A stretch of DNA of 64,000 nt from Bacteroidota bacterium (lineage in GTDB: Bacteria; Bacteroidota; Bacteroidia; Flavobacteriales; Flavobacteriaceae). This document shows positions 1 through 7,355 of the stretch, in pieces (within the stretch, counting starts at the first letter, position 1; each line of letters begins with the position of its first letter). The stretch spans positions 1 to 64,000 of the forward strand of contig JAJRRO010000092.1 of NCBI GenBank assembly GCA_024279425.1, written 5' to 3'. A model generated the notes under the pieces. It did not search any database. It saw only the letters and a list, made by a program, of their open reading frames with translations, and was not told the origin of the DNA. Made by a program: the position numbers and the translations under genes.

Positions 1-2
1 CA

Positions 3-110
3 GCAAAAAGGACGATTGCCGGAATAGAAATAGTAAGAATGTTAAAGAAAGATCAACTGTTGGACCCTAAAAGTTCAACGTACAGATCCTTTATCCCATT
101 GGCATCATGA
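3..110 (+). mobile_element. 3' end of an IS6-like transposase (cut by window edge)
   Basis: An open frame enters from the left edge and stops at the TGA at 108-110, giving 35 residues. The tail contains AKRTIAGIEIVRMLKKDQL, which resembles the C-terminal R-T-x-x-G-I-E-x-x-x-M-x-K-x-Q motif of IS6-family (IS26-type) DDE transposases. Only the end is visible, so whether the full gene is intact cannot be judged. The family call is from memory of the motif. The fragment sits at the outer edge of an accessory region, which fits a mobile element. Confidence 0.5.
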
Positions 111-257
111 AACAAGGTCCAAATCAAACTTTTATACTTATTTTGAACAGGTGCGACAGAACCTAATTAATATTGAATTGTCGGCACCATGTCGGCACAA
201 AATAAAAAAGTCTTTACATACATTGCTGTAAATAAATACTTTATAGGGTTTAAATGT

Positions 258-284
258 GGTCCCACCTGGGCTCGAACCAGGGAA
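258..284 (-). other. 3' fragment of a tRNA-Met (att-like scar)
   Basis: Read on the minus strand, this is a T-arm with TTCGAGC loop and CCTGG/CCAGG stem, followed by the 3' acceptor strand TGGGACC and discriminator A. It matches the 3' end of the usual bacteroidetal elongator tRNA-Met, whose body would continue with an anticodon arm ending in CAT context. Here the match stops right after the T-arm and random A+T-rich sequence follows. Such 27-nt tRNA 3' ends are the usual footprint of integrase attachment sites. The tRNA identity is from memory of the family. Confidence 0.6.
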
Positions 285-461
285 TCCCAGATAAAAAATA
301 ATAGTTTAAAATTTTAGTAAATAAGTCTTAATTAAGTTTATTTTATATAAAAGCATCCTATAGGGATAAGCGAATTTTTTATGCTTGTTGAAATCCAAAC
401 TCATAAAAATACCAATTTATAAATTAGTGTTTATGTTACTATACTGTTACCACCAAATATA

Positions 462-497
462 AAAAACCCTGATAATCAATCGATTATCAGGGTTTTT
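462..497. terminator. Perfect 16-bp hairpin terminator
   Basis: AAAAACCCTGATAATC pairs perfectly with its reverse complement across the 4-nt loop AATC, with A/T runs on both sides. It lies directly downstream (minus strand) of the tRNA-Leu 3' fragment. It is therefore probably that tRNA gene's original terminator, displaced together with the 3' end. It has the same A/T-ACCCTG stem style as the terminator of tmRNA at 7286-7321. Confidence 0.8.
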
Positions 498-500
498 AAG

Positions 501-522
501 TACTCGAGGCGGGACTTGAACC
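501..522 (-). other. 3' fragment of a tRNA-Leu (att-like scar)
   Basis: On the minus strand it reads GGTTCAAGTCCCGC, then CTCGAGT and discriminator A: the T-loop, the 3' half of the T-stem and the 3' acceptor strand of a leucine-type tRNA. The 5' half of the T-stem no longer pairs (TCAGG where GCGGG is expected), so similarity ends there. It keeps the correct spacing to the terminator at 462-497. Leucine identity is inferred from the usual acceptor/T-arm sequence of bacterial tRNA-Leu. Confidence 0.5.
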
Positions 523-641
523 TGAAATCCTAGTATTCTTGGAATATTCACTTTCAATAACTTATTAACAGACAATAATGTCAACTACATTGTCGACCAT
601 AATTATAAACTTATATAAATATGGGAGTTACCAATATATAA

Positions 642-652
642 AGTGGAGCCGG
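642..652. repeat. Candidate attL: 11-bp copy of the tmRNA 3' end
   Basis: AGTGGAGCCGG here is identical to 7345-7355, which covers the last nucleotides of the tmRNA gene and two bases beyond. An integrase gene lies just inside the right copy. A chance 11-bp match to this one site within 7 kb is unlikely (of the order of 0.002), but 11 bp is shorter than many att cores. Confidence 0.45.
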
Positions 653-897
653 CAATAAATCGAATTTATAACGGCATTACTGTGTTAAGCTTAGTGCCAT
701 TTATAGTTCATATTTTAAGTCTCCAGATAAGTCCATTTTTTATCGTACTTTCGCATTCTTTCAATTTAACGTCATTCCTACCTCAACAGTATTGTTGTAA
801 TATCTATTACACGGGGTTTCATAGCAGCATAAAGAGCACACTTCTCTTATATAGGGTAGGAGTATTAATGCAGAAAATTATTTAATCAATACAGAAT

Positions 898-1692
898 ATG
901 AGTGAAAACTTTCACAATGATAACGAAAACAATCGAATAACTACAGCATTACTTCTTGCGGCTGGTACAGGAAGTCGTCTTATGCCATTAACGTCTAATT
1001 CTCCTAAATGCCTTACGTTAGTACATGGGCAATCATTTCTGGAACGACTTGTTATTAATTTAATAAAACAAGGGTTCAAACGTCTGGTTGTTGTTACTGG
1101 TTATCAAGAACATTGTATAAGAGAATTTCTTGCAGCATTTTCGAGAGACTTAACATTAGAATTTATTTACAGTCCCCCTTATAAAACAACTAATAATATA
1201 TATTCACTTTGGATGGCTCGTGATATAATTAAAGAGCCGTTTATGTTGGTTGAAGGAGATCTTATTTTTGATGTAGATTTACTTGACAATATGATTTATC
1301 CAGACCGAATTGCCACTGCAAAAATCCTTCCATGGATGAATGGAACAACGGTAACCCTCGCTCCTTTTTCTGAACAAATAAACCATTTTTATAAAGACAC
1401 AATTTCAGACATTGAAGACACGAAATACAAGACGGTTAATATTTACAGTTTTACTCTCGCCTCATGGCATGCGATAATAGAGAGGCTTAACCATCATATT
1501 GAAGCCAATAATGTGAACAGTTATTATGAAACTGTATTTGCCGAAATGGTAGAAGAAGGAAAGCTATTATTTAAAGCTATTGATTTTGATAATAGATATT
1601 GGTATGAAGTTGATACTCTCGAAGATTTAGTGGAAGCAGAAAAATTATTCCCTGCGGAAATTGATGAACAACTTGTTTATGCCAGAATTTAA
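898..1692 (+). CDS. CTP:phospho-alcohol nucleotidyltransferase (LicC/PntC-like)
   Basis: A 264-residue NTP-transferase-fold enzyme. Residues 18-39 carry the nucleotide-binding signature LLAAGTGSRL with PKCL shortly after, and an acidic metal-binding stretch VEGDLIFD lies near 117. Relatives such as LicC, PntC and Campylobacter Cj1416 transfer CMP from CTP to phosphocholine, aminoethylphosphonate or amidated phosphates, giving a CDP- or CMP-activated headgroup. The substrate here cannot be read off. The following PLP enzyme and CDP-alcohol phosphatidyltransferase favour a phospho-amino-alcohol such as phosphoethanolamine. It is the first gene of a four-gene plus-strand run whose members overlap or nearly touch. 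A sugar-1-phosphate substrate is the main alternative. Confidence 0.8.
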   Translation: MSENFHNDNENNRITTALLLAAGTGSRLMPLTSNSPKCLTLVHGQSFLERLVINLIKQGFKRLVVVTGYQEHCIREFLAAFSRDLTLEFIYSPPYKTTNNIYSLWMARDIIKEPFMLVEGDLIFDVDLLDNMIYPDRIATAKILPWMNGTTVTLAPFSEQINHFYKDTISDIEDTKYKTVNIYSFTLASWHAIIERLNHHIEANNVNSYYETVFAEMVEEGKLLFKAIDFDNRYWYEVDTLEDLVEAEKLFPAEIDEQLVYARI

Positions 1693-2800
1693 ATATAAAA
1701 CTCAAGAAGAGAAATACGAATACGTATCAAAACAACATGGGGGGTATTATCGTCACGAATTTACAGACCATGCATATTTATACAATTTGTATTTCCCTCC
1801 AAAAGCAGTTTTTACACACCTAAAAGATAACATTCAAGACATCGTTTTGAATTATCCGATGGCGCAAAATGCACTTGCCGAACTTATTGGAAACTTCATC
1901 AATCAACCTACGGAGCGAATTGTAGTAGGTAATGGTGCTGCCGAGATCATTAAGATACTATCGGGGCATTTAGCAAAAAAACTAATTGTTCCTGTTCCTT
2001 CTTTTAATGAATACGCCAATGCGGCACCAGTAGATAATGTGGTTGAGTTCCCTCTTGAATTTCCATCATTTCAACTTGATGTAGATAAATTCGCTGCAGA
2101 AGCAATAAAGAAGAAGGCTGATATAGCTGTTGTGGTAACACCTAATAATCCTACTTCGTTATTGGTTCCAAAAGAAGACCTTATTGGTTTGGCAAAAAAG
2201 CTAGAGGGTCATAACTGCATGCTTATCATTGATGAATCATTTTTAGATTTTACAGAAAATAAAGACAATATCAGCTTAGAACAAGAAATTCATTTGTACC
2301 CCAATGTGGCAATACTTAAAAGTATGAGTAAGGCTTATGGTATTTGTGGTCTTAGAATAGGATATTTATTAACCGCAAATTTAGAATTTGTAAACGTTGT
2401 TCGAGATGGAATCCATATTTGGAATATTAATGGGTTTGCAGAAGAGTTTTTACGCATATTACCTCAGTACAAACAAGAGTTTGAAGAAAGCTGTAAAAAA
2501 GTAATTGTTGATAGAGATGAGTTTTACAATAAACTTTGCTCAATTTCAGGAATGAAAGTGTTTAAGCCTGATGCGAATTACATTTTTTGCCGTTTACCAG
2601 AAAAAGCTTTAAGTGGACCAGAAATAGTAAAACAATTATTTATTAAATACAATATATACATAAAAGACAGCCACGGTAAAACACAACCCGATGCTGATCG
2701 CTATCTTCGAATCGCTAGTCGTACCGAAGAAGAAAACTGTAAATTAATCGAAGGATTAAAGGACGTAATGTACTTGAAAAAGGAATTGAAGTATGAATAA
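1679..2800 (+). CDS. PLP-dependent aminotransferase/decarboxylase, HisC/CobD type
   Basis: A 373-residue fold-type I PLP enzyme. The cofactor residues are all present: PNNP at about 155-158, Asp185 in IIDESF, and Lys218 in SMSKAYG with the LRIGYL segment after it, plus a C-terminal substrate-carboxylate Arg region (LRIASR). HisC/CobD relatives transaminate phospho-substrates or decarboxylate phosphothreonine and phosphoserine; Campylobacter Cj1436 makes phosphoethanolamine from phosphoserine. By position between a CTP transferase and a CDP-alcohol transferase, I infer it supplies a phospho-amino-alcohol. The gene overlaps its upstream neighbour by 14 nt from this ATG; an ATG at 1661 is also possible. 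In other bacteria similar nucleotidyltransferase and PLP domains are fused, which supports a shared pathway. Confidence 0.8.
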   Translation: MPEFKYKTQEEKYEYVSKQHGGYYRHEFTDHAYLYNLYFPPKAVFTHLKDNIQDIVLNYPMAQNALAELIGNFINQPTERIVVGNGAAEIIKILSGHLAKKLIVPVPSFNEYANAAPVDNVVEFPLEFPSFQLDVDKFAAEAIKKKADIAVVVTPNNPTSLLVPKEDLIGLAKKLEGHNCMLIIDESFLDFTENKDNISLEQEIHLYPNVAILKSMSKAYGICGLRIGYLLTANLEFVNVVRDGIHIWNINGFAEEFLRILPQYKQEFEESCKKVIVDRDEFYNKLCSISGMKVFKPDANYIFCRLPEKALSGPEIVKQLFIKYNIYIKDSHGKTQPDADRYLRIASRTEEENCKLIEGLKDVMYLKKELKYE

Positions 2801-3431
2801 CAAGCATAAAGCGAGCATGCTTAGTTTCGCTAAAGATTTGCCAAACATATGTTCTTTAACTGGGCTATTGTGCACTATGTTTGCTATATATTTTGCTGCC
2901 GCGGGTTATTTTATTGCATCAATAATCAGTATTCTATGGTCGGTGTTATTTGATTGGTTTGATGGAATTATCGCTCGCAAGATGAAAGGTAGAACGAAAG
3001 AGCAAAGGATTTTTGGAGGGCAACTTGACTCCATGATAGATATAGTCAGTTTTGGAGTTTTTCCAGCCGTTCTTCTTTTGAGTTATGGAGATTATAATCT
3101 CTGGTTTATGCCCGGTGCATTTATTATTGTTGCCAGCAGTGCTATTCGATTAAGCTATTTTAATATTTATGGGCTGATTGACTCTAAAACGTATATGGGT
3201 TTGGCAGTTGACAATAATGGAATAATATTAGCCTTCGCATTTTTATTTGAGAGCTTTATTAGCCATTCCATATTTTCATTTATACTGTATGGATTAGTAC
3301 TAAGTCTGGCAGGATTAAACATATCTTCAATACCAACTCCCAAATTGGCAGGAAAATGGATTTATATTCTGATAGCTTATGTTCTGATTTTAACAATAAT
3401 TTTTGGTTGGATTTTATGGAGTAAAGCTTAG
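2793..3431 (+). CDS. CDP-alcohol phosphatidyltransferase family membrane enzyme
   Basis: A 212-residue membrane protein with about six hydrophobic segments. The family signature D-x2-D-G-x2-A-R...G-x3-D-x3-D is complete: Asp54, Asp57, Gly58, Ala61, Arg62, Gly75, Asp79 and Asp83. These enzymes move a phospho-alcohol from a CDP-activated partner onto a hydroxyl, as in phosphatidylserine, phosphatidylinositol or ethanolamine-phospholipid synthesis. It begins in an 8-nt overlap with the PLP gene, implying translational coupling. The context suggests that the CDP-linked amino-alcohol made by the two upstream enzymes is its donor. The acceptor (diacylglycerol-like lipid or glycan carrier) is unknown. 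It is not an obvious housekeeping pssA or pgsA, given the accessory location. Confidence 0.85.
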   Translation: MNNKHKASMLSFAKDLPNICSLTGLLCTMFAIYFAAAGYFIASIISILWSVLFDWFDGIIARKMKGRTKEQRIFGGQLDSMIDIVSFGVFPAVLLLSYGDYNLWFMPGAFIIVASSAIRLSYFNIYGLIDSKTYMGLAVDNNGIILAFAFLFESFISHSIFSFILYGLVLSLAGLNISSIPTPKLAGKWIYILIAYVLILTIIFGWILWSKA

Positions 3432-3449
3432 AATCGAAAGAAGAAGGTT

Positions 3450-4696
3450 ATGATAAAAGACAAAACTTTTAGAGATTGCATATTCGATAATTTCCCCCAG
3501 TTTCCCTTAAGGGATAGTTCTACCTCCTCTAAATGCGATAGAACGCTTGCAGCTGCTAACTCAAATGATTTGGTAATATTACGAGGGAAATTAGATGCTG
3601 ATTACCATGAATGGCTGCGTTCATTTGGTCTTGGTTCAGATTTTATTATTGAGTATGGAGCTGATACAGATGAAATGACACTATCAGAACTAATTATTAA
3701 TAATCCAGAGCCAATAAAAGAAGTCATTCGTGATACACGAAGGAAACCTGTTTATGTACCATGGTTTTCCAGCCAAAAAGAGAATGAAGCAGCAGATATT
3801 CTAAATGCTGGTTTTTTTGGCTCTCCAGAATCTGAAACATTCAGATACAATGACAAAGCAGCCTTTAAAACTATTTGTCAACAATTGGACATACCTGTTA
3901 TTGAAGGGGTTTCTTTCGAAATGCAGCCACTCAAAAGTGAAAATTATGCACTGATGAAAACCATTGTGGATGGCTATTAAATAAATATAAAAACGTCATT
4001 ATTCGTGGCACATTTGGTGAATCAGGTATGTCATTGTATAAAACCAATGGTAATGATATTGCTGAAATATATAAGGAAATATCTGATTGTAATGAAAGGG
4101 TTGTTCTTATTGAACCATTTTTAAGTGTTTCATCTTCACCAAATGATCAATGGATTATTGGTAGAAACGGAGAAATTAATCACCTAGGAATGCGAGCCCA
4201 AATATGTAAAGAGGGAATGATACATATGGGAACTATTAGTGAACTACATATTTCAGATGAAGAGTCTGCTCATATAAAAGAGAGTTCATTGAAAATTGTA
4301 AAAAAGATGCGTGCTACTGGATATATTGGAGTAGTAGGTATTGATTATATCGTTTCTGATGAAGGTGTGTTTCCTGTTGAAAATAATGCTCGTTTTAATG
4401 GATCTTCATATTCCCTAATGATTGTAGAACGAATTGAAAAGTTGTTTTATAAGATTCCTGTATGGAAATTCATTAAAGTCAAGACAGCCCCATGCTCATT
4501 TATAGAATTGAAGAAAAGACTTAAATCAAGCATTTTTGATGGTGTAAAAAAGCAATCGATATTCCCTTACAATTGTGACTTATTACAAAAAAATGGAAGT
4601 TTTAGCGTTCTTCTTTTAGCTGACAACATGACTCAAATTTCGGAATTAGAGCATGAAGTGCAAACTATGGAAGCAAGTAAGTTTGCTGTTATCTAA
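3450..4696 (+). pseudogene. ATP-grasp ligase, split by a -1 frameshift
   Basis: Two open frames (3450-3980, 176 aa; downstream frame to 4696 with its first ATG at 4028) together make one ATP-grasp protein of about 415 residues. The downstream frame is open upstream of its ATG and supplies LLNKYKNVIIRGTFGESG, the nucleotide-binding strand and glycine-rich loop. The C-terminal half has the metal-binding block with VVGIDYI and ENNARFNGSS (E-x-N-x-R). The frames join around 3957-3965, where ATGAAAACC would read through as ATGAAAAACC if one A were restored. ATP-grasp enzymes join a carboxylate to an amine; here the amino-alcohol headgroup is a plausible acceptor. It may be a true pseudogene or a homopolymer base-call error. 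Confidence 0.75.
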
Positions 4697-4873
4697 AGAT
4701 TAGATTTTCATTTAGTCCTTCTAGAAATAACCTTTCGTCTTAATGGACTCTTCCTCAAAATTATTTTTGGGTCATGCTCAAAAAAAAACAAGCAGTTGAC
4801 TTACGATAGCCACATGAAATAAAAGTACTTGTAAGAGTAAAAGTAAGTTCGAACCGAGGGTGTAAACTAAACT

Positions 4874-4914
4874 CTGTCTGAAATAAATTTTAAGTATTAA
4901 TTTTATTCAGACAG
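4874..4914. repeat. 9-bp inverted repeat before transposase remnant
   Basis: CTGTCTGAA at 4874-4882 is the exact reverse complement of TTCAGACAG at 4906-4914. The pair sits immediately upstream of the transposase-like start codon at 4919. It may include the left terminal repeat of the insertion sequence or a hairpin that shields it from outside transcription. No right-hand partner was found. Confidence 0.4.
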
Positions 4915-4918
4915 AACC

Positions 4919-5041
4919 ATGACAAAAGAAGAACAAAAAGAACTAGAAAAAAAGGCACTTGAACAGTTCATATCGGGCAAGAATCTACACAAGAGCCATA
5001 AGAAAGGAAAGGTCTTATGTCAAAACTGGTACAAAACATGA
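4919..5041 (+). mobile_element. N-terminal remnant of an IS256-like transposase
   Basis: A 40-codon frame begins MTKEEQKELEKKALEQF and continues with SGKNL, close to the start of flavobacterial Mutator/IS256 transposases, where a KALEQFKSGKSLFGKDG-like stretch is typical. After residue 23 the similarity is lost and the frame stops. So only the first tens of codons survive, with a deletion or rearrangement behind them. The family call rests on my memory of that N-terminus. Confidence 0.45.
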
Positions 5042-5053
5042 AGCTTATATTTC

Positions 5054-5656
5054 ATGAAAAAAATATTGGTAATGGTCACATTGGCATTGGCGGGCTGCAA
5101 TGGTGCTAAGTATGCATGTGCTTTTGATCAAGGCAGTTCTTTAGACTTTAGCAAAGGGAAATGGATATTGAACAAACCTTTTGAAGAAGGTATAAACGCA
5201 CGGATGTATGGTCTTGCCATAAAACATTTTGGTGTAATATTAGGAGATTCTCTTATGGAAATGCATAATGTTCGAAGTGAAGGTTTGATTGCTTCACAAT
5301 CCCCTTTTGAACCCACCAAGGAAGAATTAGAGGATATTCGAATAGGGACACAGTGCGATTATCTAATTAATATCAAGGGTACCGTGTTAAAGGAAGAAAT
5401 GTCAGGTTTTGCGGGGTCTACAACCTATGGTTCTGCCGAACGCTCCAATACGGCCAAAGTGGATATAAGAATTTACGATCTTAACAATTTTGAACTGGTG
5501 TCAAGTTCTTTTGCAATAGGCAAGGATAAGCGGACACTTACCGAAGACCATGATTGGAGCTTGGTGACTGGAACCAAAACAATCCGACTGAAGGGTCTTT
5601 CTAAATTGATTCGAAAATATAAAAAGAACCAACTGAAAACATTATCCAAGAAATAG
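5054..5656 (+). CDS. Predicted lipoprotein of unknown function
   Basis: A 200-residue protein beginning with a lipoprotein signal peptide (lipobox LAGC, Cys15), so it should be lipidated and envelope-anchored. The mature part alternates beta-rich stretches: a region with CDYLINIKGTVL near 105-115 and KVDIRIYDLNNFELVSSS near 135-152. This resembles small periplasmic proteins that report a quantity per cell, but I cannot assign a family. It lies inside the integrated region between the IS remnant and the integrase gene, so it is probably cargo. No partner gene is adjacent on the same strand. Confidence 0.7.
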   Translation: MKKILVMVTLALAGCNGAKYACAFDQGSSLDFSKGKWILNKPFEEGINARMYGLAIKHFGVILGDSLMEMHNVRSEGLIASQSPFEPTKEELEDIRIGTQCDYLINIKGTVLKEEMSGFAGSTTYGSAERSNTAKVDIRIYDLNNFELVSSSFAIGKDKRTLTEDHDWSLVTGTKTIRLKGLSKLIRKYKKNQLKTLSKK

Positions 5657-5873
5657 ATTAAACTTGATGTGCAATTTAACAATGCCACGAAGCATATCAT
5701 CAGCGCCCTATGTCGTTTTTATGGCTCGATTATCTGCCGGAACTCGATAAAAACAACACAGGATCCTGCGCAAGGTAAGTTATGGACAGATTTGGGGGCA
5801 GTTCGCTTTGTAGTAAATATGGTAGTTAGAAATGAAGTATATAGTTTAAGTTGTTATTTAAGCTTGTAGACTT

Positions 5874-7108
5874 TTAAATCTGATTATTGTCTGCAATGTT
5901 TGCCAACTTCTCCCTCAAAATCTTCATATCCTCTTCCACCTTCGAATCAATGATCTTGGCATAATGCTGCGTAGTCCGTAGATTTTTATGTCCCAACATT
6001 TTACCTACCGTTTCTATAGGTACACCGTTAGTTAGAGTAACTGTAGTTGCAAAGGTATGACGCGCCAAATGGGTAGTTAGGTTCTTTTTAATGTCACAAC
6101 GATCCGCAATCTCTTTAAGGTAGGCGTTAGACTTTTGGTTGCTTAGTACAGGTATCACACAATTCTTATTCATCACTTTAGGGTGGTCTTTGTATTTCTC
6201 GATGATGGCCGTGGCTATATGTAATAATGGAATCGTAAAACCGGTGTCCGTTTTAGAGCGTTTGGATTTTATGTAAAACCCTCCTTCCTCATTTTCATAA
6301 ATTTCTTCTGGCCTCAGGGTTTGAATATCAATATATGCCAGTCCGGTAAAACAACACAGCACGAACATGTCCCTGACCACATTTAGGCGGTCTCCTTCAA
6401 TTTCTTTGCTCATAAGCCGTTGGAGTTCCTCTTTGTTTAGAAACTCGCGTTCTACGGCCTTAAATTGTACTTTGTAGTTATAAAAGGGGTCTTTAGCGAT
6501 CCAATCATTAGCGACTGCCATACGAACAATCTTTTTAAAATTGTTCACATACTTTAAGGCTGTATTATGGTTACAAGCTTTCGTAATCTTTAAGAAGTAC
6601 TCAAAACCCTTGATAAACTTTAAATTCACATCCTTTACGGGAATGTCCCTTTTATGATATTCGGCTTGTAAATATTCTGCAACATGGCTTCGAGTGGTGT
6701 GATATCGTTTATACGTGGCCAGGGCAAATTCAATCCCGATCAATTTTCCATTTGCTGGTTGTGCTCGTCAAAAAGCTCCAGCAACATTTTTAGTTTTTCA
6801 CCTTTCCCCGAATACAAATTTTTCATGTCCGAAGAAGTGAATGGTTTATCGTCCTCAATCAGTTGCCGATGGATTTTGTTGACCTTGCTTCGAACGGTGT
6901 CTAAAAATTGATTCAATTGCGTGGCTTCTAGGTTCGTACCCCGCATTCTTCCCGTCCGAGCATTCCATTTTTCGGGGTCAACCTTATGGGAAATGCTCAA
7001 TTCCCTACGTTGGCCATTTACTGTTAAACGTAAGTATATTGGTACTTTCACGTCTTTTTCGAAGTGCTTTCCTTTTAAATAAAATAGCTGGGAGAATGAA
7101 TGATTCAT
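5874..7108 (-). pseudogene. Tyrosine recombinase (Bacteroidetes-type integrase), -1 frameshift
   Basis: Two minus-strand frames overlap at 6740-6743 and together give about 411 residues, the normal length for this family. The first part (from ATG at 7108) is an arm-type DNA-binding domain with IYLRLTVNGQRRELSIS. The second carries the SAM-like core-binding domain and the catalytic domain: LARHTFAT, LGHKNLRTTQHYAKI with the nucleophilic Tyr. At the first catalytic arginine position the sequence reads FTGLAYIDI rather than TGLR, as in several Bacteroidetes integrases. The frames join where ATGGAAAATTG would give M-E-K-L-I-G if one A were added. The gene lies 240 bp from the 3' end of tmRNA, the presumed attachment site. 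Confidence 0.85.
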
Positions 7109-7285
7109 TTTGGGTATCTTTATTAACAGAAATAAAAGTACAAAAAGGAAAAATATTAATTTCATAATTAACATATAATCAGTTAATTACAAGTAAATAG
7201 GTGAGTGTTTTACAGCTAAAAAAATGCTCACCGAATAAGTAACTTTTTATATGCTATAATTTGATATCAAACGATACTATAAAAA

Positions 7286-7321
7286 ATGAAAAACCCTGTA
7301 AATCATATGCTTACAGGGTTT
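7286..7321 (-). terminator. Terminator of tmRNA
   Basis: AAACCCTGTAA and TTACAGGGTTT form an 11-bp stem; on the minus strand it is followed by a T-rich tract (TTTTTCATTTTTT). It lies 25 bp beyond the tmRNA 3' end and fits a rho-independent terminator for that gene. Confidence 0.8.
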
Positions 7322-7344
7322 ATGGTTTAAAATGATACCATTTC

Positions 7345-7355
7345 AGTGGAGCCGG
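7345..7355. repeat. Candidate attR at the tmRNA 3' end
   Basis: AGTGGAGCCGG is repeated exactly at 642-652. It covers the 3' acceptor strand of the tmRNA plus two downstream bases. Integration at tmRNA 3' ends normally leaves such a copy at each end of the element. Confidence 0.45.

Larger units (their letters stand above)
111..897. other. Gene-poor junction zone with RNA-gene 3' fragments
   Basis: No convincing protein gene was found here. The stretch is very A+T rich and holds a tRNA-Met 3' fragment, a tRNA-Leu 3' fragment with its terminator, and an 11-bp copy of the tmRNA 3' end, each listed separately. An 80-codon open frame at 643-885 starts inside the tmRNA-like repeat and has no recognisable family; I regard it as chance. 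Confidence 0.6.
4697..5053. other. Spacer with IS remnant
   Basis: Apart from the hairpin and the transposase remnant listed separately, nothing recognisable lies here. Positions 4840-4860 contain a T-arm-like GTTCGAACC, but no tRNA can be folded around it. Confidence 0.5.

Noticed and set aside
643-885. 80-codon frame with hydrophobic stretch
   Set aside because: It begins inside the tmRNA-like repeat, has no family likeness and sits in A+T-rich junction DNA.
898-3431. Phosphonate biosynthesis cluster
   Set aside because: The PntC-like transferase could suggest this, but no PEP mutase, phosphonopyruvate decarboxylase or AEP transaminase-type gene is present.
3945-3975. Programmed -1 frameshift in the ATP-grasp gene
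   Set aside because: ATG-AAA-ACC does not make a standard slippery heptamer, and a single missing A explains it more simply.
4840-4860. tRNA-like T-arm (GTTCGAACC)
   Set aside because: No acceptor or anticodon arm can be built around it.
5669-5869. 66-codon frame after the lipoprotein gene
   Set aside because: No recognised family, no promoter, irregular composition; likely chance.
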